Shown: positions 28,270 to 36,939 of the stretch, piece after piece | Numbering within the stretch: the stretch's first letter is position 1 | How the letters are laid out: each line of letters begins with the position of its first letter | Assembly (NCBI RefSeq): GCF_900129355.1 | Contig: NZ_FQVL01000009.1 | Coordinates: forward strand, 41,584-105,583 | Direction: 5' to 3' | DNA length: 64,000 nt | From: Seinonella peptonophila | GTDB lineage: Bacteria > Bacillota > Bacilli > Thermoactinomycetales > Thermoactinomycetaceae | Notes under the pieces: model-generated | What the model was told of the DNA's origin: nothing | Databases searched by the model: none | Seen by the model: only the letters and a program-made list of their open reading frames with translations | Position numbers and translations under genes: made by a program

Positions 28270-29307
28270 ATGGAAATTCAAGATCGATTACTTACTTGGT
28301 ATCGAGAAAACCGTCGCGATCTACCTTGGCGTAAGGATAAAGACCCATATAAAATCTGGGTATCAGAAATTATGTTACAGCAAACAAGGGTTGAAACAGT
28401 TATTCCTTACTTTAATCGTTTTGTCGAACAGTTTCCTACACTACAACATTTAGCTGAAGCAGAGGAAGATGAAGTATATAAAGCTTGGGAGGGGCTTGGA
28501 TATTACTCGCGGATTCGTAACCTCCATTCAGCAGTAAAAGAAGTTCAGAGCTCATATGGGGGATATGTGCCATATGAACCAAAGAAGATGGCAAGATTAA
28601 AAGGGGTTGGGCCCTATACATTGGGGGCGGTGTTAAGCATTGCCTACGATCAAAAATTACCTGCTGTCGATGGCAACGTGATGCGTGTTCTCTCTCGATT
28701 ATTTGTCCTTACTGATGATATTGCAAAACCAAAAACAAGAAAAAAGATTGAACAATTGGCGCTTCAATTGATTCCAGAAGAAGCACCTGGCGATTTTAAT
28801 CAGGCTTTGATGGAATTAGGAGCTACTATTTGTGTTCCTTCATCACCACGTTGTTTACTCTGTCCTCTGCAACAAGCATGTCAGGGATTAGCAACTGGAC
28901 AACATGATGAGCTGCCTATTAAGACCAAGAATAAAGCGCCATTAAAACAGAAGATGGTGTTCCTTTTGATTCGAGATCAGAATAAATTATGGGTGGAGAA
29001 ACGCCCTGATACTGGTTTATTAGCAGGTTTTTGGTCTTTGCCTACCATCGAGAGGGATAAAGGTGAATCAGCGATTGATGCCGCTATTCGATGGGGGGAA
29101 TTGCATGGCATTTTGTTAAGGAATGGTAGACAGGTTGGAGAGTTAGAACATATTTTTACCCATCGTCATTGGAATATAGAGGTTCTAGAAATGGACTATT
29201 TGGGAATAGAAAATATGTACAATGAAAATATTTCCTTATGGACTTATGAAAAATTTTCAAATTCTACTCTCGCAAATGTATACCGAAAAGCATTAAAGTT
29301 TATATAA
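28270..29307 (+). CDS. mutY: A/G-specific adenine glycosylase
   Basis: Removes adenine mispaired with 8-oxoguanine. The 345-residue protein has the MutY N-terminus (WYRENRRDLPWRKDKDPYKIWVSEIMLQQTRV), the helix-hairpin-helix LKGVGPYTLGAVLS followed by the catalytic aspartate in AVDGNVMRV, and a [4Fe-4S] motif Cx6Cx2Cx5C (CVPSSPRCLLCPLQQAC) near residue 195. A NUDIX-like C-terminal domain for 8-oxoG recognition follows. No strong ribosome site precedes ATG 28270. Confidence 0.95.
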   Translation: MEIQDRLLTWYRENRRDLPWRKDKDPYKIWVSEIMLQQTRVETVIPYFNRFVEQFPTLQHLAEAEEDEVYKAWEGLGYYSRIRNLHSAVKEVQSSYGGYVPYEPKKMARLKGVGPYTLGAVLSIAYDQKLPAVDGNVMRVLSRLFVLTDDIAKPKTRKKIEQLALQLIPEEAPGDFNQALMELGATICVPSSPRCLLCPLQQACQGLATGQHDELPIKTKNKAPLKQKMVFLLIRDQNKLWVEKRPDTGLLAGFWSLPTIERDKGESAIDAAIRWGELHGILLRNGRQVGELEHIFTHRHWNIEVLEMDYLGIENMYNENISLWTYEKFSNSTLANVYRKALKFI

Positions 29308-29340
29308 TGTTTACCATAACAATATAGGGGAGAGAGATGG

Positions 29341-31020
29341 GTGGAAGAAAAACCAAACAAACACCAATCGAAGAAAGATGAACCTGTTGAACGTTTGGAA
29401 AAAACTGATGGTGATAAGTTAGAACATCAACCCCAGCATTCCCCGCTCAATCAATCAACGTCATCTTCTACAGAGAAGTTGGAAATCTCTGATGATGATC
29501 AAGAAGTAATTGATCATGATTCGATTGAAACGAGCGAGCTTTCGAAAGAGGAAATAGCCAATGAAGGTCTGTCAGTTGACCCTACTGCTACTACTCAGTT
29601 ACCAATCATCAATGAGTTAGAGGTAACAGATGAAACATTAGACCCAACCAAGCAAGAAAAAATGACGAACCGTCCGTACAAGATACAAGTAGATCAAATA
29701 GCAGAAAAAGAGAATATGGATGAGGCAGGAAAGTCTAAGTTAGTTCAGAGAACGTCTTCAAGTGCTGAAATTAATGTAGAATTATCGGAACATAATAAAG
29801 AAGAAAAATTGGAATTTGATGGGAAGTCTAGCGGTGATTTAGAAAAAACGATTCCATATACGAAGGACGATTTGCAACAAAAGACTGAACAGAAACCAGC
29901 CAATCCAATAACCACACAGCAAATTTCTAGGAATAATCGTACAAAGCAGGCTGAGGTTCAGCAACCCCAGCTTCCGATCAAGGAATCACATTTTCCTAAG
30001 AAACGGTTTTTATGGGGTCTTCTTTCATTCTTGTTATTGGGTGGAGCCCTTGCCATTATCTTTGGTCCTGATCTATTTGCTCGTGAAACAAATCCAAATC
30101 AACAGAAGCAAACAGCTGTCAAGCAAGATGATCACTTAACTTTAACCTTCCAAGGAAAAACATTTGACTACGATTTACAAAAAGCAGGTTATGATGGAAA
30201 AAATCTTCAATCGATTAACCAATCCGCTTTGCGCACATGGCTGGATCAAGTAAAGAAACAGGTCGATCACCCACCAGTCAATGCTTCAGCCAAGCGACTT
30301 CATGCAGAAATAAAACCTGAGGCGTCAGGTTGGTATATGGATACCGAAAAGGTAGAAAGTTGGTTAGAAAACCTCAAACCATATATAAACCATTCGACTG
30401 AGATTCCAATCATGAAGGTGGAGCCAACGGTAACCATTCAAGATATTGAGCAAGTTGACAAAAAGAAAGTTGGCTCATACACAACGAAATATGATGGCAA
30501 CAACGCAAACCGTATGAATAATATTCGCCTTGCTTCTAAGGCAATCGATGGAATCATCCTTCTACCAGGTGAGAAATTCTCCTTCAACAAGGTAGTGGGA
30601 GAACGGACGGAAGCTCGTGGCTATAAGACAGCAGGTGTAATTGTAAAAGGGGAATTTAGTGAGGGGATTGGTGGAGGCATTTGCCAAGTTTCTTCAACCT
30701 TATTTAACAGTGTTGATCAAGCTGGTCTTAAAATTGTTCGTCGCTTTTCTCATAGTGCGACTGTTACTTATGTGCCACCAGGACGTGATGCAACCGTATC
30801 TTGGGATGGCCCTGACTTTAAGTTTAAAAATAACTTTAACAAACCCATCATGATTCGTATTCGTGTAGGTCCTAATTCGATGACAGTCGATACCTATACA
30901 GCACCTGGAGCTAAAGTTCGTCAGAAGAAAATTGTCGAAGCACCAAAAGCATTTACACAAGAAAAAGTCGTCAATCCAAATAAACCAACAGAAAATCTTC
31001 CTAAAGAAAAACAACAGTAA
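29341..31020 (+). CDS. VanW-family cell-wall protein with long acidic N-terminal tail
   Basis: A 559-residue membrane-anchored protein. Residues 1-220 are acidic, low-complexity and presumably cytoplasmic. One transmembrane helix follows at about 222-243 (RFLWGLLSFLLLGGALAIIF), then an extracytoplasmic YoaR/PG_binding_4-like domain, then the VanW domain with GGGICQVSSTLFN (near 445) and SHSATVTYVPPGRDATVSW. VanW-domain proteins are linked to peptidoglycan and sometimes antibiotic resistance, with unclear chemistry. The start is GTG with GGGGAGAGA upstream. The long charged tail ahead of the helix is unusual compared with the typical short N-terminus. Confidence 0.8.
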   Translation: MEEKPNKHQSKKDEPVERLEKTDGDKLEHQPQHSPLNQSTSSSTEKLEISDDDQEVIDHDSIETSELSKEEIANEGLSVDPTATTQLPIINELEVTDETLDPTKQEKMTNRPYKIQVDQIAEKENMDEAGKSKLVQRTSSSAEINVELSEHNKEEKLEFDGKSSGDLEKTIPYTKDDLQQKTEQKPANPITTQQISRNNRTKQAEVQQPQLPIKESHFPKKRFLWGLLSFLLLGGALAIIFGPDLFARETNPNQQKQTAVKQDDHLTLTFQGKTFDYDLQKAGYDGKNLQSINQSALRTWLDQVKKQVDHPPVNASAKRLHAEIKPEASGWYMDTEKVESWLENLKPYINHSTEIPIMKVEPTVTIQDIEQVDKKKVGSYTTKYDGNNANRMNNIRLASKAIDGIILLPGEKFSFNKVVGERTEARGYKTAGVIVKGEFSEGIGGGICQVSSTLFNSVDQAGLKIVRRFSHSATVTYVPPGRDATVSWDGPDFKFKNNFNKPIMIRIRVGPNSMTVDTYTAPGAKVRQKKIVEAPKAFTQEKVVNPNKPTENLPKEKQQ

Positions 31021-31027
31021 AATTGAG

Positions 31028-31053
31028 ACCCATCCATATTTGGATGGGTTTTA
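31028..31053 (+). terminator. Terminator after vanW-family gene
   Basis: Stem CCCATCC/GGATGGG with an ATATTT loop and four T residues, just after the stop codon. Confidence 0.75.
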
Positions 31054-31166
31054 AAATGGGGAGAAAAATCTGATTGTCAGGCATTGACACTAGTTTGACT
31101 ACATCATCGAATTATTATATTTTTATTATTAAATAATAATAATTTTAAAAAAGGCGTGAATGTCAT

Positions 31167-31883
31167 ATGAAAATTCTCTCAGTCGAACTCACAACCACGC
31201 ATATTTCCACATTAAAACAATTTTATATAGACCAGCTTGGTTTTTCACTTCAAACTCAATCCACAGATACATTTACTATGCTTGTGGGCTCAACCAGCGT
31301 TACTTTTATTTCAACGATGGCAGAACAAGATCCCTTTTATCATATTGCAATGAATATCCCCAAAAACAAATTACTTAAAGCAAAAAAGTGGTTGCTACAA
31401 AAGGGTTGTCCATTACTACCCACTCATTCAATTGAAAATGCAGGCATTCATGCTGATGGAGACACTGTTTTTTTTGATGCAGTAAATGCAGAGTCCATCT
31501 ACTTCTATGATTCTGGTGGTAATTTGGTAGAGCTGATTGCACGTCAAAACTTGGAAAACGCTTCCACCAATCCTTTTTCAACTGATAGCATGCTCAATAT
31601 TAGCGAGGTAGGGTTTGCATTTGATCAAAATCTACCGGAAGCTATGCAAAGCATCTGTTCACATTTTGATGTATTTCCATATACTGGTGACGAGAAAACG
31701 TTTCAAATATTAGGTGATGATCAAGGCATGTTTATCCTTGGAGATACATCACGTCCATGGTATCCAACTCAACGTCTCCCTGAAGTTCATCCTATTCGAA
31801 TGACGATTTTGGACGAACAGTCAATAGAGTTACAACTCAAGCCATATCCCTATTTTATCCAGTCCATTCCCAATATAAAGTAA
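31167..31883 (+). CDS. VOC (glyoxalase/dioxygenase) superfamily protein
   Basis: A 238-residue protein with a vicinal-oxygen-chelate module at the N-terminus: SVELTTTHISTLKQFYIDQLGF, and the closing strand SIYFYDSGGNLVELIAR with the metal-ligand glutamate near residue 129. The C-terminal half looks like a degenerate second module (ISEVGFAFDQNLPEAMQSI). The substrate cannot be told; the family includes glyoxalase I, dioxygenases and resistance proteins. ATG 31167 follows AAAGGCGTG. The upstream 80 bases are extremely AT-rich. Confidence 0.7.
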   Translation: MKILSVELTTTHISTLKQFYIDQLGFSLQTQSTDTFTMLVGSTSVTFISTMAEQDPFYHIAMNIPKNKLLKAKKWLLQKGCPLLPTHSIENAGIHADGDTVFFDAVNAESIYFYDSGGNLVELIARQNLENASTNPFSTDSMLNISEVGFAFDQNLPEAMQSICSHFDVFPYTGDEKTFQILGDDQGMFILGDTSRPWYPTQRLPEVHPIRMTILDEQSIELQLKPYPYFIQSIPNIK

Positions 31884-32244
31884 AGGCTTTTTTGCAAACG
31901 CTTGAACAAATATTTCTGGGATTTACCCAAGCGTAAATATTCAATTCATTTCCTATTAAATTATTATTTCAGTCTATGGGATTGGGTTTTTTATTCGATA
32001 AATCGGGAAATAAGAGAGCGTGAGTTTATTTATATTCGGCATGATTAGTAATAATTTTTCTATCATTTGTACAATGAAACATTCATTGCAAATCGAATCT
32101 TACTGGGTTAAACTGTAAAAGTTATTATTCTTCATCATTTGTTGATGAAATGTTTCTTTTCATCAGTCACGGCAATGATCAAATATTTTTATTGGACTTT
32201 CAAATATAACTAAATTTATTGGCTTTTTGGTGGGAGGGTATCGT
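31884..32244. other. AT-rich gap
   Basis: About 360 bases, very AT-rich. I see no gene, RNA or clear promoter pair. Confidence 0.4.
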
Positions 32245-32682
32245 ATGCAACTGCGTTCCTTTCAGTTGACTGATGTTCACGATGTGACTCAAATTTGGAA
32301 AAAAACGGCGACGCATCGGAAAGAGCAGGAAACACTACAAGTGCTATATCAACAATTGGCCTATGATCGTGACCTCGTAATAGTAGCTGAGGCACCGCAT
32401 GGTGAAGTAGTAGGAGCGATTGTAGGAACCATGGATGGGAGTACAGGCTTTTTTTATTGTTTAGCAGTTCACCCAAATTATCAAAACCAGCAAGTCGGAA
32501 CAATGCTAGTAAATGCCCTAGAAGAGAGGTTCCGGAGAAAAGGTGTGAAGCGAATCTGGATTACAGTAGATCAAGGGACGGAAAAGTTACTTTCGTTCTA
32601 TTGTCATCTAGGGTTTGTCAACAGTTGCTCAACCCGCTTAGAAAAAGAGTTATTTGATCAAAATATTGCCGTGATGGGGTAA
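32245..32682 (+). CDS. GNAT-family N-acetyltransferase
   Basis: A 145-residue acetyltransferase. The acetyl-CoA-binding motif A is in LAVHPNYQNQQVGTMLVNALEERF (about residues 72-95), followed by KRIWITVDQGTEKLLSFYCHLGF. The Q/RxxGxG/A loop is QNQQVGT, slightly degenerate. The start at 32245 is set by GGGAGG six bases upstream; an in-frame TTG at 32227 precedes the ribosome site. Substrate unknown; YpeA/RimI-like size. Confidence 0.82.
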   Translation: MQLRSFQLTDVHDVTQIWKKTATHRKEQETLQVLYQQLAYDRDLVIVAEAPHGEVVGAIVGTMDGSTGFFYCLAVHPNYQNQQVGTMLVNALEERFRRKGVKRIWITVDQGTEKLLSFYCHLGFVNSCSTRLEKELFDQNIAVMG

Positions 32683-32695
32683 ATGAAACAAAGAA

Positions 32696-32735
32696 GGTCC
32701 CTTAGAGTAAAGACTCCTCTAGGGGATTTTTTAAT
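32696..32735 (+). terminator. Terminator after GNAT gene
   Basis: Stem TCCCTTAGAG/CTCTAGGGGA with a loop of about ten bases and a T-run, 15 bases after the stop codon. Confidence 0.7.
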
Positions 32736-32805
32736 TTTAAAGAGGTTATTTTCAAAAAATATATAATATATAAAACAATGTCGAAACTTGAAAGGTGGAA
32801 CGATC

Positions 32806-34116
32806 ATGAGCTCCAAAAAACCATGGTTTGAAGAGAAGGTTCGGACCATCGATTCTAATCTGCGTTACCATCTGCAAACAATGCGATCACAAGTAAATCA
32901 AACAGCAACAACGATGTTACCTGTTATTGTACAGTTGAAACCAGAGACAAAGGAAAAGCAGAAAGAAGAAATCTTCGACATATTTTCCAAGTATTCAGCT
33001 GCGGATACATCATATTCACTCGGTGAGTTACCACTTTTTTGTAGTCTGTACGGTAAACTAAATCCTCAAGCGATTCGAACACTTACAGAACACCAAAATG
33101 TGGTACGTATCTTTTATGATCGCAAAGTCCAAGCATTTCTTGATATTGCATCAAAAAGTACCGGCGCACGTGATATTCAATTAGAGGATGGTTTTACAGG
33201 TAAAGGCATTACAATTGCGGTCTTAGATACTGGCATTTATCCACATCCTGACTTACTTCAACCAACAAATCGAATCAAGGGTTTTGTTGACTTTGTAAAC
33301 CAAAAAACAGACCCTTACGATGATCAAGGTCATGGAACACATTGTGCTGGAGATGCTGCTGGTAATGGATATAAATCTGAAGGTCTTTATGCTGGAGCAG
33401 CACCTGAAGCAAATTTAGTTGGAGTCAAAGTGCTCGATGAGCACGGTGCAGGAAGACTTTCCACTGTTATTCGCGGTGTAGAATGGTGTATCGAAAACAA
33501 GGAACGCTATCAAATTCGTGTGATCTCTCTATCCCTAGGTTCCACTGCTCTCGAATCATATCGAGATGATCCAATGGCTCAAGCAGTGGAAAAAGCATGG
33601 CACCATGGAATCGTTGTCTGTGCTGCTGCTGGTAATGAAGGTCCTAGTACGGGAACAATCAGCACACCAGGTAATGATCCATTGATCATAACAGTTGGCG
33701 CTGCCGATGATCGCAATACCCTAGATCGTGATGATGATATCAGGGCACCATTTTCAAGTCTTGGCCCTACTCCAGATGGACTTGTCAAACCCGATATCTA
33801 TGCCCCAGGTGCTGATATCATTTCATTGAGCGCTCCTGATTCTCAATTAGAAATGCAACTACCCGAAAGCCGTGTGAGTGAACACTATATTCGTCTTTCT
33901 GGAACATCGATGGCAACACCTTTTTGTGCTGGTGTGGCAGCTACTCTATTAGAAGCAAACCCTTTCCTAAGCCCAAATGATATTAAGAGTATTTTGATGA
34001 GTACATCATCAATCTTAGAGGGGGAGCAAGCAGGTTATATCGATGTCAAACAGTCATTGCAAATTGCGAAGCAATATCTTGAATTTCAAAAGGCGCAACA
34101 AAAGGTTCATCCTTGA
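32806..34116 (+). CDS. aprX: AprX-type subtilisin-like intracellular serine protease
   Basis: A 436-residue S8 peptidase without a signal peptide, matching intracellular AprX in size. The catalytic triad is visible: Asp in AVLDTGIYPHPDL (about 142), His in DQGHGTHCAGD (about 178) and Ser in SGTSMATPFCAG (about 368); the oxyanion asparagine is in AAGNEGPS. An N-terminal domain of about 115 residues resembles an inhibitor/propeptide. ATG 32806 is preceded by AAAGGTGG, so an upstream in-frame TTG (32788) is not used. It is monocistronic, followed by the T-box-controlled proC. Confidence 0.9.
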   Translation: MSSKKPWFEEKVRTIDSNLRYHLQTMRSQVNQTATTMLPVIVQLKPETKEKQKEEIFDIFSKYSAADTSYSLGELPLFCSLYGKLNPQAIRTLTEHQNVVRIFYDRKVQAFLDIASKSTGARDIQLEDGFTGKGITIAVLDTGIYPHPDLLQPTNRIKGFVDFVNQKTDPYDDQGHGTHCAGDAAGNGYKSEGLYAGAAPEANLVGVKVLDEHGAGRLSTVIRGVEWCIENKERYQIRVISLSLGSTALESYRDDPMAQAVEKAWHHGIVVCAAAGNEGPSTGTISTPGNDPLIITVGAADDRNTLDRDDDIRAPFSSLGPTPDGLVKPDIYAPGADIISLSAPDSQLEMQLPESRVSEHYIRLSGTSMATPFCAGVAATLLEANPFLSPNDIKSILMSTSSILEGEQAGYIDVKQSLQIAKQYLEFQKAQQKVHP

Positions 34117-34142
34117 CAAAGGAAGGAACTCTTGTTCATAAT
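34113..34142 (+). promoter_or_regulatory. Promoter for the proC T-box leader
   Basis: TTGACA (34113-34118) and CATAAT (34137-34142) lie 18 bases apart, overlapping the aprX stop codon and just upstream of the T-box RNA. Confidence 0.55.
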
Positions 34143-34159
34143 AAATAGAAATACATGCA

Positions 34160-34396
34160 TCAAAACGCGGTGATAGGATTAGTAGAATCGAATTATACAC
34201 CAGAGAATGGAGCCCTTGGCTGAAAGACTCCATATCAATCGGTTTGAACCCATCCTTTGAGCGGCTGATGATGAATCGGATCGGTGTTGCTTTCCGTTAT
34301 CGAAGCATGAAAGATGAGTGCTGCTTGATCAGCAGCGCTAAAAAAGGTGGTACCGCGGAAGACCTGCTTTCGTCCTTGTGATGAGCAGGTTTTTTG
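34160..34396 (+). ncRNA. T-box leader, proline-specific, upstream of proC
   Basis: A transcription-attenuating T-box. The stem I start CAGAGAATGG and GCTGAAAG are followed by the specifier region GAACCCATCCTTTGAG (34246-34261), in which both candidate specifier triplets, CCA (34250-34252) and CCT (34254-34256), are proline codons. The antiterminator holds the T-box sequence AAAGGTGGTACCGCGG (34343-34358), and a terminator with stem ACCTGCT/AGCAGGT plus a T-run ends at about 34396. Uncharged tRNA-Pro would stabilise the antiterminator and turn on proline synthesis. Confidence 0.92.
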
Positions 34397-34436
34397 TATG
34401 TAGGTGACATGGATCAAGATGGAGGGAATCCGTTAT

Positions 34437-35273
34437 ATGTTGCAAGAAAAGAGAATTGGCTTTATTGGAGCCGGCGCAATGTCAGAGGCAATTATCGCTG
34501 GGTTATTACAAACGAAACAGGTAGAACCCAAACAGATTTTTTTAACGAATCGTTCAGATGAGCAACGTTTACAAGATTTAATTAACCAGTATGGGCTATC
34601 TGCTAAAGCAACTGAAATAAAACAAATCGCAAGCGCGGATATTGTAGTTTTAGCTACAAAACCCAAAGATGTGCCAGAAGCGATGCGATATTGGAGCAAG
34701 AAGTTGTGTTCTGGTCAATTATTAATCTCAATCGCTGCTGGGATTGAGATTGCTTATCTAGAAAGTTTTTTAAGCACTGAGGTAGCGATCGTTCGTGCTA
34801 TGCCAAATACATCAAGCGCTGTTGGTTACTCTGCTACTGCAATGTGTCATGGGCGTTTTGCAAGTAAGCAGGATGTTGAATGTGCATTACAAATTTTCCG
34901 CTCTATTGGAGCCGTATGGACAGTTGACGAATCTTTAATGGATGCTGTGACAGGGCTTTCAGGAAGTGGACCTGCTTATATTTATTATGTGGTAGAAGCA
35001 TTAGAAGCAGCAGGAATTCAGGCGGGGCTTGAAAAACAAGTAGCAAGGGAGTTAACTTTGCAGACATTTTTTGGAGCGGCTCAGATGTTGATGCAGTCTG
35101 GAAAAGAAGCAAGCCAACTTCGTCAAGAAGTAACATCACCAAATGGAACAACAATGGCTGGGCTTGCAGAATTAAATAGGCATGAAACGCAAAAGGTTTT
35201 TCAGCAAGCTGTCCTAAAAGCAACGGAACGCTCAGCTGAAATGGGTAAAGAACTAAATAAGGTTGGAACTTAA
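34437..35273 (+). CDS. proC: Pyrroline-5-carboxylate reductase
   Basis: Reduces P5C to proline with NAD(P)H. The start at 34437 (278 residues, MLQEKRIGFIGAGAMSEAII) is set by GGAGGG about ten bases upstream; the frame opens earlier, at 34404, inside the leader's tail. Landmarks are the Rossmann glycine motif GFIGAGAM, RAMPNTSSAVGYSATAM, LSGSGPAYIYYVVEAL and the C-terminal EVTSPNGTTMAGL. Control is by the proline T-box just upstream. It is monocistronic, followed by repeat copy 3 and a terminator. Confidence 0.95.
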   Translation: MLQEKRIGFIGAGAMSEAIIAGLLQTKQVEPKQIFLTNRSDEQRLQDLINQYGLSAKATEIKQIASADIVVLATKPKDVPEAMRYWSKKLCSGQLLISIAAGIEIAYLESFLSTEVAIVRAMPNTSSAVGYSATAMCHGRFASKQDVECALQIFRSIGAVWTVDESLMDAVTGLSGSGPAYIYYVVEALEAAGIQAGLEKQVARELTLQTFFGAAQMLMQSGKEASQLRQEVTSPNGTTMAGLAELNRHETQKVFQQAVLKATERSAEMGKELNKVGT

Positions 35274-35279
35274 ATGAGA

Positions 35280-35453
35280 TAGTATTATTTGGATAGAAGA
35301 AGGAGAAATCGTGGAGTCAATATTTCACAGCGGGCGGAAAAATGCTCCTTAGCCCGCATTTTACTAGATGCGGTGTCTTGAAGACATCAACGCATCCTGA
35401 AATGGAGGCGAGCGTGAAATATTGACGGAACCTTTATTTTTGTCCACAAGCTG
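35280..35453 (+). repeat. Structured intergenic repeat, copy 3
   Basis: The best-preserved copy. The boundary stem is GTCAATATTTCAC (35316-35328) with GTGAAATATTGAC (35414-35426). The interior folds into GCGGGC/GCCCGC (about 35330-35356), then GATGCG/CGCATC enclosing TGTC-TTGAA-GACA, whose tip is the shared CTTGAAGACATC box (35377-35388), then TGGAGGCGAGC. The left flank ATTATTTGGATAGAAGAAGGAG and right flank CGGAACC..TTGTCCACAAGCTG match copy 1. It is followed at once by a strong terminator. This supports the reading as a folded RNA, perhaps the 3' region of the proC transcript. Confidence 0.7.
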
Positions 35454-35487
35454 AAACGAGAATCACAAAACGATTCTCGTTTTTTTA
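35454..35487 (+). terminator. Terminator after repeat copy 3
   Basis: Stem AAACGAGAATC/GATTCTCGTTT with a seven-base loop, followed by a T-run. It lies directly against the conserved ACAAGCTG end of the repeat, as the hairpin after copy 1 does. Confidence 0.85.
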
Positions 35488-35625
35488 GTCCTAGGATAAT
35501 TATTGTTACTTTTGTAACTTCAAAGAACAAATAAACGTTTTTATTGATTATTGTTTATGTTAACATTTAATTGTAGAATAGTATTTTGTTTTTGGAATAT
35601 TCTAGAAAAAGGAGGGGGAAAGTGA

Positions 35626-36939
35626 GTGAAACGTTTCGTATTAAAATTTGCTCTTATATTAACTAGTTTGCTATTGATTATCACAGGATGTGAGTCAAAA
35701 ACTCAATCAAAAACTTCGATCCCTTCACAAGCAGGGAAACCAATCTCCTCGGTTTCAACAGGTAGTTATGGAGAATGGGAAAAGAAATTTTTACGTAACC
35801 CAGGGGTGCTGAGTGGAACAAAATTTGATGAGAAAAAAGTAAAAGAACTGGCTCAACAGGCTCCTAGCAATGGTGATGCTGCAAAATATGTTGATTTTAT
35901 TATGTCTCTCGTAGCAGAAGATTATCGTCCGATCATTCAAAAGTTTAATCAATTAGGGACAAATATCAATGTAAATCAAGATGGACAGCCGGGAAAATTA
36001 ACCCTACCCGAAAATAAAAAGGTTCATGTCTCTATTTTGCTGGATGCCAGTGGAAGTATGAACAAAAAAATCGGTGGAAAGACAAAGATGGGTATTGCAA
36101 AAGGCGCTGTCAAAAAGTTTGCCGCATCACTGCCGACAAATGCAGAAATATCATTGCGAGTCTATGGACATAAAGGAAGCGAAAATGGGGCCAGTAAAGA
36201 GGAGTCCTGTAATAGTACAGAGGAAATCTACAAGTCTACAGGTTACAACGAATCAGAATTTGCAGCCGCGTTAGATAAAATGAATCCTGCAGGTTGGACT
36301 CCGATTGGAAAAGCTTTAGAGTCTGTTAGTCAGGATATAAAAGCAGATACTACCGATTCGTATGTCTATGTTGTAAGCGATGGTGAAGAAACATGTGGCG
36401 GAGATCCTGTTGGCGCAGCAAAGAAGCTAAAAGAATCAAGTATCAAAACAGTGGTGAATATTATTGGGTTTGATGTAGAAGATAAAGGTCAAAAATCACT
36501 GCAAGATGTGGCATATGCCGGTGGTGGTCAATTTATTGCAGTGAATGATGAAACAGCATTAAACAAGTACATTGATGAGCAATATCAAAAATTGCGTGAT
36601 GAATGGCGATCATGGATTGGTAAAGGGAAAGGACAAGCCGAAGAACAATCTGATCAGATTCATGGTCAAGCAAGACAAATGGAACAGGAGATGGACGAGC
36701 TAAGAAAAACAGAGTTTAAACATGTGAAACAAGTGATGGCAGGTCTAAAAGGACATGTGGATCAGAGTGTCTTAAAAACTGCTTTTGAGGCGTTAAATGA
36801 GCGGCGTAATGAGATTGGAAAATATGCAAATCAACGATCACAGGATAAGTACAGTGAATCGTGGAAAAACAAAGTAAAAGAAAAAGGCGATATTACCGAT
36901 CAGGGAAACAAAAATATCCAAGATATGGATAAAAAATAA
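35626..36939 (+). CDS. von Willebrand factor A lipoprotein with intact MIDAS
   Basis: A 437-residue predicted lipoprotein: signal helix and lipobox LLIITGC with Cys22. A conserved SLVAEDYRPIIQKFNQLG segment (about 94-112) leads into a vWA domain from 133, with the metal-ion adhesion motif DASGSM (140-145), the threonine in GWTPIGKAL and the aspartate in VVSDGEET. The C-terminal 110 residues are helical and charged, probably coiled coil. The start is GTG after GGAGGGGG. A paralogue with a spoiled metal site lies at 58941. The role is unknown; related YwmC/YwmD-type proteins occur in spore formers. Confidence 0.8.
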   Translation: MKRFVLKFALILTSLLLIITGCESKTQSKTSIPSQAGKPISSVSTGSYGEWEKKFLRNPGVLSGTKFDEKKVKELAQQAPSNGDAAKYVDFIMSLVAEDYRPIIQKFNQLGTNINVNQDGQPGKLTLPENKKVHVSILLDASGSMNKKIGGKTKMGIAKGAVKKFAASLPTNAEISLRVYGHKGSENGASKEESCNSTEEIYKSTGYNESEFAAALDKMNPAGWTPIGKALESVSQDIKADTTDSYVYVVSDGEETCGGDPVGAAKKLKESSIKTVVNIIGFDVEDKGQKSLQDVAYAGGGQFIAVNDETALNKYIDEQYQKLRDEWRSWIGKGKGQAEEQSDQIHGQARQMEQEMDELRKTEFKHVKQVMAGLKGHVDQSVLKTAFEALNERRNEIGKYANQRSQDKYSESWKNKVKEKGDITDQGNKNIQDMDKK

